Notes: a model not told the origin generated them from the sequence alone. Numbered from the stretch's first letter, positions 13,817-22,277 are shown. The stretch: 25,864 bases of DNA from DATAQC01 sp039649175 (GCA_039649175.1 JBBWZS010000157.1:1-25864); one strand, 5' to 3'. Numbers and translations: made by a program.

Positions 13817-15432
13817 CGCCGGCTCACCCGGTACGACGCCAGGCTCACAGCCACCAGCAGGAGCAGGGCGGTGGCCAGCGCGCCGGCGCGCCGGTGCCCG
13901 GCGGGACCGCCGATGCCCGACGCCTCCAGGTGCACGCGCGCCGACCCTTCCACGTGCACCTGGAGGGGGACGGAGACGGCATTGTCGGAACCCGCATCGG
14001 CTTCGATGACGACCTGGTAGTCACCGGCACTGGCCGGGGGCGGGAGGGACTGGGCCACCTCGCCCACGTCGACCAGCCGGGCGGGGACGACGCCGGCGAG
14101 CCCCGCCGGCGTCACGTAGTGCACGGTGACGACCGCCGGTGCGCTGAGGTCGTAATGGACGACCGGGGACGGCCCCGCCGGTCCCGGCGGGTCGACCACT
14201 GCCGTCTTCAACGACAGCGGTTGTCGGTCGGCGGGCGGGATCACCCGGACACCCCCCTTGGCCGGCACGACGCGCCACTGGCCGCTCTCGATGCCCCCGA
14301 GCTGGGCCCCCGAGCCGGAGGTGGCCTTGAAGTAGCGCTCCGGGCTCACCGTGGCCGACCCCCGCCCGGCGGCCAACTCCACCCGAATCGTGGGCGGCAG
14401 CTGATCGGCCTCGAGGGTCTGGGGTCGGATGCCGCCGTAGTAGGCGGCCAGGATGTCGGCCGCCGACAGGCCCCGCTGCGCCTTGCCCAGGGCCCCGTAC
14501 TGGCTGAGCCCGACACCGTGGCCGAAGCCTCCGCCGTCGAACACCGCGCTGTCGCCGCTGCCCTCGGCGGTGTACCCCGGCGACGGCAGGGGGGACGGGA
14601 GATCGGGCGGCGCGGGCAGGGCGGCATTGACCCGGGCGCGGAAGTCGTCGGCCGAGAGCTGGGCCTGGCCCTCGCCACCGTCGGGCCCGACGACGCTGAG
14701 CACGACGGTGCCCCCCTGGCGCGACAACCCGGTCAGCACGAGTGGCGGGTCCACGCCGACCACCGGCGCCAGGGCGGCCAGCGACGTCGCCCAGCGCCAG
14801 TGGGCCAGGGGGCTGCGGGCGTCGTCGGGGTCGGGGACCGAGCGCAGGTAGGGCTCACCGCCGGCGACGGTCCGGCCGCCGTTCGCCGAGGAGTACTCGG
14901 CCAGCAGGGGCTGGCCCTTGTACAGCAGGACCTGGCCGGTGGTGGCGTCGACCGCCTCCAGCCATCCAGCGCCGTCCGGTCGTTGCTCACCGGCCAGCCC
15001 GCCGTAGACCTGGCAGGAGTCGGTGTTGCAGATGTCGGCCCCGTCGGCCTTCCACGGCGAGTCGGCCGCCGAGGCCTTCCGGTTGAGGGCATAGGTACGG
15101 GCGGCGATGGCCTGGGCCCGCAATGCCGCCGGCGGCCACGACCCGGGGACCTCGGCGATCCCCTTGACGTAGTCCTGGAGGCCCACGTCGTTGATCACGG
15201 CCAGCCCTCCGGCGCCGGGCACGACCTCGATGGCGCCCCGGTAGGCGCCCAACCCGTCCACCGTCAACGGGCCCGCTCCAGGCTCGGCAGGCTCGAAGCG
15301 CACGCGGTCGACCACCCAGCCGGGAAGGTCGTCGGCGGCCCGAGCCGACCCGCCGCCGCCGACAGGCGCCACCGCCGACAGGATCAGGGCTGTGAGCAAC
15401 GCGCACGAACTGGTGGTGGGACGGAGGCGCAT
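13768..15432 (-). CDS. SpoIID/LytB-domain secreted protein
   Basis: 554 residues from ATG 15432. A signal peptide (about 1-35, ending SARA-AD) is followed by a SpoIID domain: LQDYVKGIAEVPGSWPPAALRAQAIAARTYAL with the glutamate conserved in the lytic transglycosylase SpoIID, CNTDSCQVYGG, LAEYSSANGGRT, and FGHGVGLSQYGALGKAQRG. A further beta-rich region (about 380-510) and a C-terminal membrane helix (ATALLLLVAVSLASY) with a basic tail suggest a cell-surface anchored enzyme acting on denuded peptidoglycan glycan or regulating an amidase. SpoIID-domain proteins occur in non-sporulating actinobacteria. The open frame upstream to 15552 overlaps mshC and was discarded. TAGTCT lies 11 bases before the start. 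Confidence 0.88.
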   Translation of the reverse strand: MRLRPTTSSCALLTALILSAVAPVGGGGSARAADDLPGWVVDRVRFEPAEPGAGPLTVDGLGAYRGAIEVVPGAGGLAVINDVGLQDYVKGIAEVPGSWPPAALRAQAIAARTYALNRKASAADSPWKADGADICNTDSCQVYGGLAGEQRPDGAGWLEAVDATTGQVLLYKGQPLLAEYSSANGGRTVAGGEPYLRSVPDPDDARSPLAHWRWATSLAALAPVVGVDPPLVLTGLSRQGGTVVLSVVGPDGGEGQAQLSADDFRARVNAALPAPPDLPSPLPSPGYTAEGSGDSAVFDGGGFGHGVGLSQYGALGKAQRGLSAADILAAYYGGIRPQTLEADQLPPTIRVELAAGRGSATVSPERYFKATSGSGAQLGGIESGQWRVVPAKGGVRVIPPADRQPLSLKTAVVDPPGPAGPSPVVHYDLSAPAVVTVHYVTPAGLAGVVPARLVDVGEVAQSLPPPASAGDYQVVIEADAGSDNAVSVPLQVHVEGSARVHLEASGIGGPAGHRRAGALATALLLLVAVSLASYRVSRRQRPATDSGITAASGR

Positions 15433-15443
15433 CGGCCGGGCCG

Positions 15444-15449
15444 AGACTA
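15444..15449 (-). promoter_or_regulatory. -10 box TAGTCT for the SpoIID-domain gene
   Basis: On the minus strand TAGTCT ends 11 bases before ATG 15432, in the 58-base gap below mshC. It suggests the gene has its own promoter with a leader of only a few bases rather than relying on read-through from mshC. Confidence 0.35.
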
Positions 15450-15490
15450 TCGGGTCGCTTGTCGGGGGCCGGGGTGAGCGGCGGCGGGCG

Positions 15491-16633
15491 TCAGAGGCCC
15501 ACGCCGAGGAGCTCGGCCGCCTCCGTCGGGCTCTCGCCCCTCTCGACGGCACGGTCGATGGCGGCCACGGCCGCGATCAGCCCGAGGTCGTCGTCGAGGG
15601 CAGCGCGGACCTCGGCCGGCGCCGATGAGTCGCCGGCGGGGTCGCCGGCGGCCCCGGCGGCCCCGGCGGCCGATCGCCAGCGGGCCAGGCGGTCGGTGGC
15701 CGAGGTGAGCAGGTCGTCGCGCCACTCCCAGGGTTGGCGCCACTCGTGGTCGAGCAGCGCCAGGCGTACCGCCATCGGGTCCCACTCCTTGAGCAGCTCG
15801 CTCACGAACACCAGGTTCCCGAGCGACTTCGACATCTTCTCCCCCTGGTAGCGGACCATGGGGGCGTGCAGCCAATGGCGCACGAAGGCCTCGCCGGTGG
15901 CCGCCTCGGACTGGGCCGCCTCACACTCGTGGTGGGGGAAGACCAGGTCGGTGCCCCCGCCGTGGAGGTCGATGGTGGTGCCCAGCTCGCGCAACGCCAG
16001 GGCCGAGCACTCGATGTGCCACCCCGGCCGGCCGGGGCCCCACATCGAATCCCAGGACGGCTCGTCGGGCGCCGAGGGTTGCCACAAGATGAAGTCGAGG
16101 GGATCGCGCTTGGCCGGGTCGTCGGGGTTGCCGCCGTGCTCGGCGGCCAGGGCGAGCATGGCCGGACGGTCGAGGTGGCTCACCTGGCCGAAGCGCTCGA
16201 AGCTCCCCACGCTGAAGTACACCCCGCCCCCCGCCTGGTAGGCGTGGCCGCGGTCGATGACCATGCCGACGAACCCCAGGATGTCGTGGATGGCCGACGT
16301 GGCCGCCGGTTCGCTGTAGACGGGCAACACGTTGAGCGCCCGCATGTCGGCCTGGAAACGGGCCGTCTCCTCGGCTGCCAGCTCGAGATAGTCGACGCCC
16401 AGCTGGCGGGCCCGCCGCAACATGTCGTCGTCGACGTCGGTGACGTTGCGCACGCACCGGGTGTCGTGGCCGAGGTCGCGCAGTCGCCGCTGCAACACGT
16501 CATAGAGGACGTAGGTGGCGGCGTGGCCCACGTGGGTGGCGTCGTAGGGCGTGATGCCGCAGGTGTAGAGCGTCACCACCGGGCCGGGCCGGAAGTCGAC
16601 GACGGCCCGCCGGGCGGTGTCATAGAGCCGCAT
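15491..16633 (-). CDS. mshC: L-cysteine:GlcN-Ins ligase, mycothiol biosynthesis
   Basis: 380 residues. MshC joins cysteine to glucosaminyl-inositol with ATP, the penultimate steps of mycothiol synthesis. It descends from cysteinyl-tRNA synthetase: YTCGITPYDATHVGHAATY holds Cys25 (zinc) and the HIGH-like HVGH, with WHIECSAL and FPHHECE as the other zinc-site regions, and GEKMSKSLGN is the KMSKS loop. The ITPYDATH and HAPMVRYQGEKMSKS wording is that of MshC rather than CysS, which would read CGPTVYD, and the tRNA anticodon-binding domain is missing. It is slightly shorter than the usual roughly 410 residues at the N-terminus. The start is 20 bases after the F420 oxidoreductase stop. A run of 9-base GC repeats (about 15650-15675) encodes a low-complexity AAGAAG segment. 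Confidence 0.92.
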   Translation of the reverse strand: MRLYDTARRAVVDFRPGPVVTLYTCGITPYDATHVGHAATYVLYDVLQRRLRDLGHDTRCVRNVTDVDDDMLRRARQLGVDYLELAAEETARFQADMRALNVLPVYSEPAATSAIHDILGFVGMVIDRGHAYQAGGGVYFSVGSFERFGQVSHLDRPAMLALAAEHGGNPDDPAKRDPLDFILWQPSAPDEPSWDSMWGPGRPGWHIECSALALRELGTTIDLHGGGTDLVFPHHECEAAQSEAATGEAFVRHWLHAPMVRYQGEKMSKSLGNLVFVSELLKEWDPMAVRLALLDHEWRQPWEWRDDLLTSATDRLARWRSAAGAAGAAGDPAGDSSAPAEVRAALDDDLGLIAAVAAIDRAVERGESPTEAAELLGVGL

Positions 16634-16653
16634 GGTCCGCCCGGGTCAGCCGG

Positions 16654-17373
16654 TCAGGACGGGATGCCGGTGAGGCACATCACGGCACGGGCCTTGTAGC
16701 GCTTGTTCACCCCGAGCAACACGGCGGTGAAGGCCTCCACCGGGCCGGCACTGGCCAGCGACCCGGCGTGCAGGGCCCGCAGGTCGGGGATCATCGACAC
16801 CAGCTCGGCGGTGGCGTCGAAGGCCGACGGATGGTCGGTGCACACCATCACGTCGCCCACGATGGGCGTGGCCACGTCGGCCAGGGCCCGGGCCGGCACG
16901 TGGTGGAAGGCGGCGGCCACCAGTGCGTCGGGGGCGGCCTCCTGCACGCCGGCGGCGACCGACCCGCTCGGTGGGATGACGGCCACCAGCTCGTCGCCCT
17001 GGCGCTCGATGGCGTTGCCCATCGAGATCACGACCTTGCCGGCCAGATCCGACGCCACCGAGGCGGCGGTGGACGCAGCTGCGTCCCAGGGCGTGGCCAC
17101 CACGACCACCTGGGACTTGGCCGCCGCCGAGTTGTCGCCCGGCTCCAACCACAGCCGGCGGTCGGACCACTTGTCGCGCAGGTCGTCGCACACGCCGGCG
17201 GCCCGCTCGACCGAGCGCGACCCGACCACCACGTCGATGCCGACCGAGGCCAGCCGGACAGCCAGGGCCCGGCCCGCCGGTCCCGTTCCTCCGAGGAATC
17301 CCACGCGCACGGCCGACACACTGTCACGCCGGACGGCCCCAGTCAGAACGTCGACAGGCAGCGTGGGCCTCAT
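16654..17373 (-). CDS. npdG: NADPH:F420 oxidoreductase (Fno/NpdG)
   Basis: 239 residues. It transfers hydride between NADPH and coenzyme F420. VRVGFLGGTGPAGRALAVRLAS is the Rossmann NADP site, VVVGSRS follows, then VVVVATPWDA, DLAGKVVISMGNAI, VAAAFHHVPARALAD and GDVMVCTD, all typical of the family. ATG 17373 overlaps the upstream ATPase stop as ATGA, which supports coupled translation but gives a 22-residue N-terminal extension unusual for the family; GTG 17319 (MSAVRVGFLGG) gives the standard N-terminus. The gene lies between an ABC transporter and mshC, linking F420 and mycothiol metabolism in one transcript. Confidence 0.88.
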   Translation of the reverse strand: MRPTLPVDVLTGAVRRDSVSAVRVGFLGGTGPAGRALAVRLASVGIDVVVGSRSVERAAGVCDDLRDKWSDRRLWLEPGDNSAAAKSQVVVVATPWDAAASTAASVASDLAGKVVISMGNAIERQGDELVAVIPPSGSVAAGVQEAAPDALVAAAFHHVPARALADVATPIVGDVMVCTDHPSAFDATAELVSMIPDLRALHAGSLASAGPVEAFTAVLLGVNKRYKARAVMCLTGIPS

Positions 17374-18887
17374 GCGGGGCCGGCGGCCGTCCCCAGGTAG
17401 GCGGCCTCCAGCGCCTCGGGACGAGCAGCCAGCTCCGAGGCCCTCCCGGTGAGGGCCACCCGGCCGCGGTGCAACACGTAGGCCCGGTCGGCCACGGTCA
17501 GGGCCAGGGAGGCGAACTGCTCCACCAACAGCACGGCCACACCGTCGTCGGCCATGGCCCGCAGCACCCCAAGGGCGTGGCTCACCGCATCGGGGGCCAG
17601 GCCCAGGCTGAGCTCGTCGACCAGGAGCAGGCGGGGGCGGGAGGCGATGGCCCGACCCAGGGACAGCTGTTGCTGCTCGCCCCCGGAGAGCAACCGGCCC
17701 CGCCGCCCGAGGAGGGGGCCGAGGGCGGGCAGGCGGGCGATGGCCGACGCCACGGCCGACCGCCCCTCAGGGCCAGGCCCGGCGGCCAGGCGCAACTGCT
17801 CGGCCACGGTGAGCCCTCCCAGCACGCCCCGGTCCTGGGGGGCGTGGGCGACGCCCCGCCGGGCCATGCGGTCGGCGCCTGCCACCGCCGGCTCCCCGAG
17901 GACCCGGATCGACCCGCTCTGTACCCCGAGGACCCCGGACACCGCCAGCAGCGTCGTGGTCTTGCCTGCGCCGTTGGCGCCGAGGAGGGCGACAAGCTCG
18001 CCTTCGGCCACGGTGAGGTCGACGGAGTGGACACTGGTGGCTCCCCGCCACCCCGTCGACATGGCCGACAGCTCCAGCGCAGGGGCCGGGGTACCAGCGG
18101 CGGTCCCGGCGTGGCGACCTGGGCCAGCGGCGGCGGTCTTCGGCCCGGGCGCCGGCGAGCCAGTGACGGCTCCCAGCCAGGCGGTGGCGACCGCCGGGTC
18201 GGCCCGGACCTCGCCAGGCCGCCCGTGGGCCACCACCCGGCCGGCATCGAGCACCGCCACCTCGTCGCACACGTCGAACACCAGGTGCACGTCGTGGTCG
18301 ACCAGCACGACGGCCAGTCCCCCGTCGGCCAGGGACCGCACGGTGGCGACCAGGGCCCGGCGGCCGGCCCCGTCGAGCCCGGCGGCGGGCTCGTCGAGCA
18401 ACAGGACCGAGGGCCCGGCGGCCAGGGCGCGGGCCAGGGCCACCTGCTTGCGCCGGCCGTAGGCGAGCTGGCCGGGAACGGCGTCGACGATGTCGTCGAC
18501 ACCGGCGGTGGCCGCGGCCCAGGCGGCGCGCTCGGCCGGCGGTCGGGGGTCGCCGTCGCGCACCCCGGCGCCGTGGGCGGCCACCGCCAGGTTCTCGCCG
18601 ACGGTGAGGTCCTCGAACAGCTCCAGCGACTGGAACGTGCGGGCCACCCCCAGCGCCACCCGCCGGTGGGGCCGGAGATGACCGGCCGGGCGACCGGCCA
18701 CCGCGACCGACCCCGACGAGGCCACGAAGCCGGTGACGGCGTCGACGAGCGTGGTCTTGCCCGCTCCGTTGGGGCCGACGACGCCGACGATGGTGCCCCT
18801 GGCCACGCTGAGGGACACCCCTTTGACCACCTCGGTGCGGCCCAGCCTGACGGTGAGGCCGGCCACGTCGAGGGCAGCCGGCGTCAT
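17370..18887 (-). CDS. Fused LivG-LivF ABC transporter ATPase
   Basis: 505 residues holding two complete ABC ATPase domains on one chain. Domain 1 (about 5-235) is LivG-like: Walker A GPNGAGKTT (38-46), signature LAYGRRKQVALARAL, Walker B VLLLDEPAAGL, switch VDHD. A Pro/Ala/Gly-rich linker (about 240-275) leads to domain 2, LivF-like: GANGAGKTTT, Q-loop APQDRG, signature LSGGEQQQLSLGRA, Walker B LLLVDE, and VLLVEQ, where LivF proteins normally have Gln in place of the switch His. It energises uptake by the fused permease encoded just upstream. ATG 18887 overlaps the permease stop as ATGA, and its own stop overlaps the next start. The open frame upstream of 18887 is a shadow of the permease. 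Confidence 0.93.
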   Translation of the reverse strand: MTPAALDVAGLTVRLGRTEVVKGVSLSVARGTIVGVVGPNGAGKTTLVDAVTGFVASSGSVAVAGRPAGHLRPHRRVALGVARTFQSLELFEDLTVGENLAVAAHGAGVRDGDPRPPAERAAWAAATAGVDDIVDAVPGQLAYGRRKQVALARALAAGPSVLLLDEPAAGLDGAGRRALVATVRSLADGGLAVVLVDHDVHLVFDVCDEVAVLDAGRVVAHGRPGEVRADPAVATAWLGAVTGSPAPGPKTAAAGPGRHAGTAAGTPAPALELSAMSTGWRGATSVHSVDLTVAEGELVALLGANGAGKTTTLLAVSGVLGVQSGSIRVLGEPAVAGADRMARRGVAHAPQDRGVLGGLTVAEQLRLAAGPGPEGRSAVASAIARLPALGPLLGRRGRLLSGGEQQQLSLGRAIASRPRLLLVDELSLGLAPDAVSHALGVLRAMADDGVAVLLVEQFASLALTVADRAYVLHRGRVALTGRASELAARPEALEAAYLGTAAGPA

Positions 18888-20842
18888 GGCCGGGGTCCCC
18901 CCGGGAGGGATGACTCCCTCGGGACGGTCGGTCGCCTCAGCAGCCGTCCCCATGGCGCACCGGCGGCCAGCCCGTCCGGTCGCAGCACCGAGACCACGAT
19001 GAGACCCAACCCGGCGGCCAGGGCCTGGTAGCGCCCCCACCCGGCGACGCGGTCGAGCAGGGTGAACACGATGCCGCCGCCGGCCAGCGCCCCACCGACG
19101 AGGGCGCCGGGAACCGACCCGATCCCGCCCACGTAGGCCACGGCCAGGAACGACAGCGACACGAACACGCTGAACGACCCGAACGAGAGCTGCCCCTGGG
19201 AGTAGCCCAGCAGGACCCCGCCGCACCCGGCCACGAAACCCGACACGGCGAAGGCGCCCAGCTTGGTCGTCACCACGTCGACCCCGGCGGCGGCCGCCCC
19301 CCGCTCGTTGGCCCGCACGGCCAGGCACCGCCGGCCTGCCGCGCCCCGGCGCACGGCGACCAGGGCCACCGCCAGCGCCGTCACCACCGCCAGCACGAGG
19401 AGGCCGAACACCGGGCTCGGATAGTCGCCACCGCGGCTGATCCCCAGGTCGATGCCCGCCAGGCGGGGCGACGGCACCTTGGTCCCGCCGAAGCCGCCGG
19501 TAAGGCTCGGGTTGCGAAAGACCAGCGCCTCGATGGCCACGCCGCCGGCCAGGGTGACCACCGCCAGGTTCACCCCTCGCACCCGCAGGGCGGGCAGGGC
19601 CAGGACCAGTCCGGCCACACCTGCCCCCATGGCCGCCAGCAAGGGAGCCAGCGGGAAGGGGATCCCCGCGCCCTGGCCCAGCTTGGACAGCCCGAAGCCG
19701 GCCACACCGGCGAAGGCCATCTGGGCCAGGGAGATCTGTCCGACCCACCCGGTCAACACCACGAGGGAGAGGCACACCACGGCACCGATCAGGCTGGTGA
19801 TCAGGCCCAGGCGCAGCTCGGACCCCAGCGCGAACAAGGCGATCACCGTGGCCACCACCGCCCCCGCCGCGAGCCACCCGGGACGGCGGGGCCGGGGGGC
19901 GGCGGGCAGGCGGCGCTGGGCAGGCTCGGAGCGCTCGGGCACCACCCGGCCGGCGGCGGCCATGGCCACCACGATCACGACGAGCGGCAACCCCTCGCGC
20001 AGGCCCACACTGGGCAGCCAGCGGAAGCGGTCCTGCAGCTGCACGAGCTCGGACTGGGCCATGCCCAGGGCCAGGGCGGCAGCCGTGGTGACGCCGAACG
20101 ACGAGAGCCGGCCCACCAGGGCAGCGGCCAGGGCGGGGACCACCAACAGGGTGTAGGTGCCGGGGTTGAGGGCGGTGATGGGCGCCACCAGGATGCCCGC
20201 CACCCCGGCCAGGACACTGGCCACCACCCAATTGGCCGCTGCCAGCCGGCCGGTGGGCCGGCCCAGCAGGGCGGTGGTGCCGGCGTCGTCGGCCATGGCC
20301 CGGCTCGCCAGTCCGAACCCGGTGAAACGGTAGACCGCCCACAGGACGGCGGTGATGGCCACCACCACGGCGGCCAGCAGCAGGCGGTCGCGGGGCACGA
20401 CCGAGCCGGCCAGGCTGATCGGGCCGTTGGGCAACACCGGAGCCACCAGTCGGTCGGCGGGCCCGAAGCGCAACACGATGATCGCCTGCAGGGCCACCAA
20501 CAGCCCGACGGAGGCCACCACCCGCGCCAGGGCGGGGGCGTCGCGCAGGGGCCGGAAGATGGCGGCGTGCACGACCAACCCGACGAGGGCGGCCACCACC
20601 AGGGCCACGACCAGGCTCAGCCAGAAGCCGGGCCGGTCGCCCACGTGGACCCGCCCGGGAAGGCCGATGACGGGCAGCACCACGTCACCGCTGGCCCGCA
20701 ACTCGACGAAGACGTAGGTGGCATAGGCGGCGATGGCGCCCTGGGCGAAGTTGACCACGCCCGACACGCGATGCTCGAGCACCAGGCCCAGGGCGAGGGC
20801 GGCGTAGACGGCCCCGGTACCCAGCCCCAGCACGGCGAACAC
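18884..20842 (-). CDS. Fused LivH-LivM branched-chain amino-acid-type ABC permease
   Basis: 652 residues combining two permeases usually encoded separately. The first half (about 1-290) is LivH-like: LGLGTGAVYAALALGLVL, VVNFAQGAIAAYATYV, PLRDAPALARVVASVGLLVALQ and ASRAMADDAGTTALLG. The second half (about 320-620) is LivM-like: VLTGWVGQISLAQMAFAGVAGF, LVLALPALRVRGVNLAVVTLA and SFLAVAYVGGIGSVPGALVGGAL. The first standard start codon is GTG 20842, but a good ribosome binding site (GGGAG, 20864-20868) is 6 bases before an in-frame ATC at 20857, and the five extra codons (IGPYF) look like a normal LivH N-terminus. The substrate may be an amino acid, amide or other small acid; sequence does not say. 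Confidence 0.92.
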   Translation of the reverse strand: MFAVLGLGTGAVYAALALGLVLEHRVSGVVNFAQGAIAAYATYVFVELRASGDVVLPVIGLPGRVHVGDRPGFWLSLVVALVVAALVGLVVHAAIFRPLRDAPALARVVASVGLLVALQAIIVLRFGPADRLVAPVLPNGPISLAGSVVPRDRLLLAAVVVAITAVLWAVYRFTGFGLASRAMADDAGTTALLGRPTGRLAAANWVVASVLAGVAGILVAPITALNPGTYTLLVVPALAAALVGRLSSFGVTTAAALALGMAQSELVQLQDRFRWLPSVGLREGLPLVVIVVAMAAAGRVVPERSEPAQRRLPAAPRPRRPGWLAAGAVVATVIALFALGSELRLGLITSLIGAVVCLSLVVLTGWVGQISLAQMAFAGVAGFGLSKLGQGAGIPFPLAPLLAAMGAGVAGLVLALPALRVRGVNLAVVTLAGGVAIEALVFRNPSLTGGFGGTKVPSPRLAGIDLGISRGGDYPSPVFGLLVLAVVTALAVALVAVRRGAAGRRCLAVRANERGAAAAGVDVVTTKLGAFAVSGFVAGCGGVLLGYSQGQLSFGSFSVFVSLSFLAVAYVGGIGSVPGALVGGALAGGGIVFTLLDRVAGWGRYQALAAGLGLIVVSVLRPDGLAAGAPWGRLLRRPTVPRESSLPGGPRP

Positions 20843-20863
20843 GAAGTAGGGTCCGATGCTCGT

Positions 20864-20872
20864 CTCCCTTTC
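20864..20872 (-). promoter_or_regulatory. Ribosome binding site GAAAGGGAG of the fused permease gene
   Basis: On the minus strand GAAAGGGAG ends 6 bases before the ATC codon at 20857-20855 and 21 bases before GTG 20842. The spacing is normal for 20857 and far too long for 20842, so it decides between the starts only if ATC can initiate or is a base error. Confidence 0.5.
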
Positions 20873-20880
20873 TGACCCCC

Positions 20881-20908
20881 CGGCCCGTCGGAGGCTAGCG
20901 ACGGGCCG
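20881..20908. repeat. Perfect 10-base inverted repeat between divergent transporter genes
   Basis: CGGCCCGTCG (20881-20890) and CGACGGGCCG (20899-20908) are perfectly complementary around an 8-base spacer GAGGCTAG. It occupies the gap between the fused permease gene (minus) and the binding-protein gene (plus). Position suits an operator controlling both directions, or a hairpin in the leader of the binding-protein mRNA. No T-tract follows, so it is not a classical terminator. Confidence 0.5.
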
Positions 20909-20915
20909 CCGGCCC

Positions 20916-20920
20916 GGAGG
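20916..20920 (+). promoter_or_regulatory. Ribosome binding site GGAGG of the binding-protein gene
   Basis: GGAGG lies 3 bases before ATG 20924, closer than the usual spacing but the only candidate nearby. The in-frame ATG 20936 would be 15 bases away, so 20924 is preferred. Confidence 0.45.
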
Positions 20921-20923
20921 ATC

Positions 20924-22180
20924 ATGCCCACGAGGATGCTGCCCACGACGATCAGGCCCAGGTTTCAGGCTCGGATCCGCATCACCGCCCTCGCGGTGGC
21001 GGCCCTCGTGGTGGCCGCCTGTTCCGCCGGAGGTTCCGGAGGTTCCGGCGGCGCCGAGAAGGCCGGGGGCTCACCGGTGGTCGTCGGCTTCATCAACCAG
21101 GAGAACGCCCCCACCGGTTCGTTCCCCGAGGTGCGCACCGATGCCGAGGCCGCCGTCCGCTACGTCAACGCCAAGCTCGGGGGCGTGGGTGGGCACCCCA
21201 TCCGCCTGGAGACCTGCGCCACCGACGGGTCGCCCGAGTCGTCACAGGGCTGTGCCAACCGGCTGCGCCAGAAGCAGCCGGTGGCCGTGCTGGGTGGCCT
21301 CGACCTGGGCGCGGCGGCGTCGATCCCGGTCCTCGACTCCGCCGGCATCCCCTACGTGGGCGCCTCTCCCACCCTCGGCGACGAGCTCACGGCCAGCGCC
21401 GCGTCCATGCTCACCGGTGGGGCCGCCGCCGACCTGCTGGGCCAGGCCCAGTACATCACCGACACCCTGCACGCCAAGAAGGTGGGCGTCGTCTACATCG
21501 ACCTGCCCGGCCTGTTGTCGACGGCCGTCGAGGTGGCCAAGGACGTGCTGGCCAAGAAGGGCGTCACCGATGTGAAGGCGGTCGCCGAGAAGGCCGACAC
21601 CGCCGACTTCACCCCCGCCCTCAACGACGTGAACCGCAACAACCCCGATGTCATCCTGGCCGTGTTCCCGCCCCAGGGGTGCACGCGCATCATGGCCGCC
21701 CGCCAGGCCCTGTCCATCAAGGCCAAGGTGATGTTCCCGGGGGCCTGCGCCGCCCAGAGCGTGATCGACGCCTCCGGCGGTGGTGCAAACGGCGCCTACT
21801 TCACCAGCGGGTTCCTGGCCTATGACGGCAACGACCCCGACGTCGTCGCCTACCGGGAACAGCGCAAGAAGTACGGGGCCACGGAGCCGCCGTCGGCGCT
21901 GGCCCAGGCCGGCTTCGCCGAGGTGATGGACCTGCGCCAGCTCATGTCCGAGATCAGCCTCCCCCTCAGCCCGGGCAGCATCAACGCCGCGCTGCGCACC
22001 ACCAAGGACCATCACGGCTTCATGAGCCACCCCTACACCTGCGACCGCCAGCAGGTGTTCCTGCTCAGCGCGGTGTGCAACGCCAACGTGCGCCTGCTCC
22101 AGTACGGCGACGGCCACTTCACCGATGTGGCCAACGACTGGGTCAACGGATCCGACCTGATCCGCCTGTACCTCAGCTGA
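20924..22180 (+). CDS. Liv-type ABC transporter substrate-binding lipoprotein
   Basis: 418 residues. A basic N-terminus and hydrophobic segment end in lipobox VAAC with Cys33, then a Gly/Ser linker, so the protein is anchored outside the membrane. The body is a type I periplasmic-binding fold of the Peripla_BP_6 kind: VVVGFINQENAPTGSFPEVRTDAEAAVRYVN, ETCATDGSPESSQGCANRL, VLGGLDLGAAASIPVLDSAGIPYVGASP, KKVGVVYIDLPG, and DVILAVFPPQGCTRIMAARQAL. It should deliver ligand to the fused permease encoded divergently from the same gap. The pattern departs from LivJ leucine-binding proteins, and six or so cysteines in the mature chain may form disulfides; ligand unknown. Confidence 0.9.
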   Translation: MPTRMLPTTIRPRFQARIRITALAVAALVVAACSAGGSGGSGGAEKAGGSPVVVGFINQENAPTGSFPEVRTDAEAAVRYVNAKLGGVGGHPIRLETCATDGSPESSQGCANRLRQKQPVAVLGGLDLGAAASIPVLDSAGIPYVGASPTLGDELTASAASMLTGGAAADLLGQAQYITDTLHAKKVGVVYIDLPGLLSTAVEVAKDVLAKKGVTDVKAVAEKADTADFTPALNDVNRNNPDVILAVFPPQGCTRIMAARQALSIKAKVMFPGACAAQSVIDASGGGANGAYFTSGFLAYDGNDPDVVAYREQRKKYGATEPPSALAQAGFAEVMDLRQLMSEISLPLSPGSINAALRTTKDHHGFMSHPYTCDRQQVFLLSAVCNANVRLLQYGDGHFTDVANDWVNGSDLIRLYLS

Positions 22181-22277
22181 CCGACGTATCTCGAGTGTGA
22201 CAACCGGCTCCTTCCCGGACATGAGCGGGTGAGACCGTCATGACCGTCACCCTCGTCCGCACCTCGAGCTCACCGTT

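Noticed and set aside
13894..15477. 527-codon open frame antisense to the SpoIID-domain gene
   Set aside because: Composition is that of a shadow frame and the opposite strand has a complete recognised protein.
15491..16633. Cysteinyl-tRNA synthetase for the MshC gene
   Set aside because: The HIGH-region wording is ITPYDATH, and the anticodon-binding domain is missing.
18888..20342. N-terminal extension of the fused ATPase frame
   Set aside because: It is the shadow of the permease gene; the ATGA overlap at 18887 gives a clear start.
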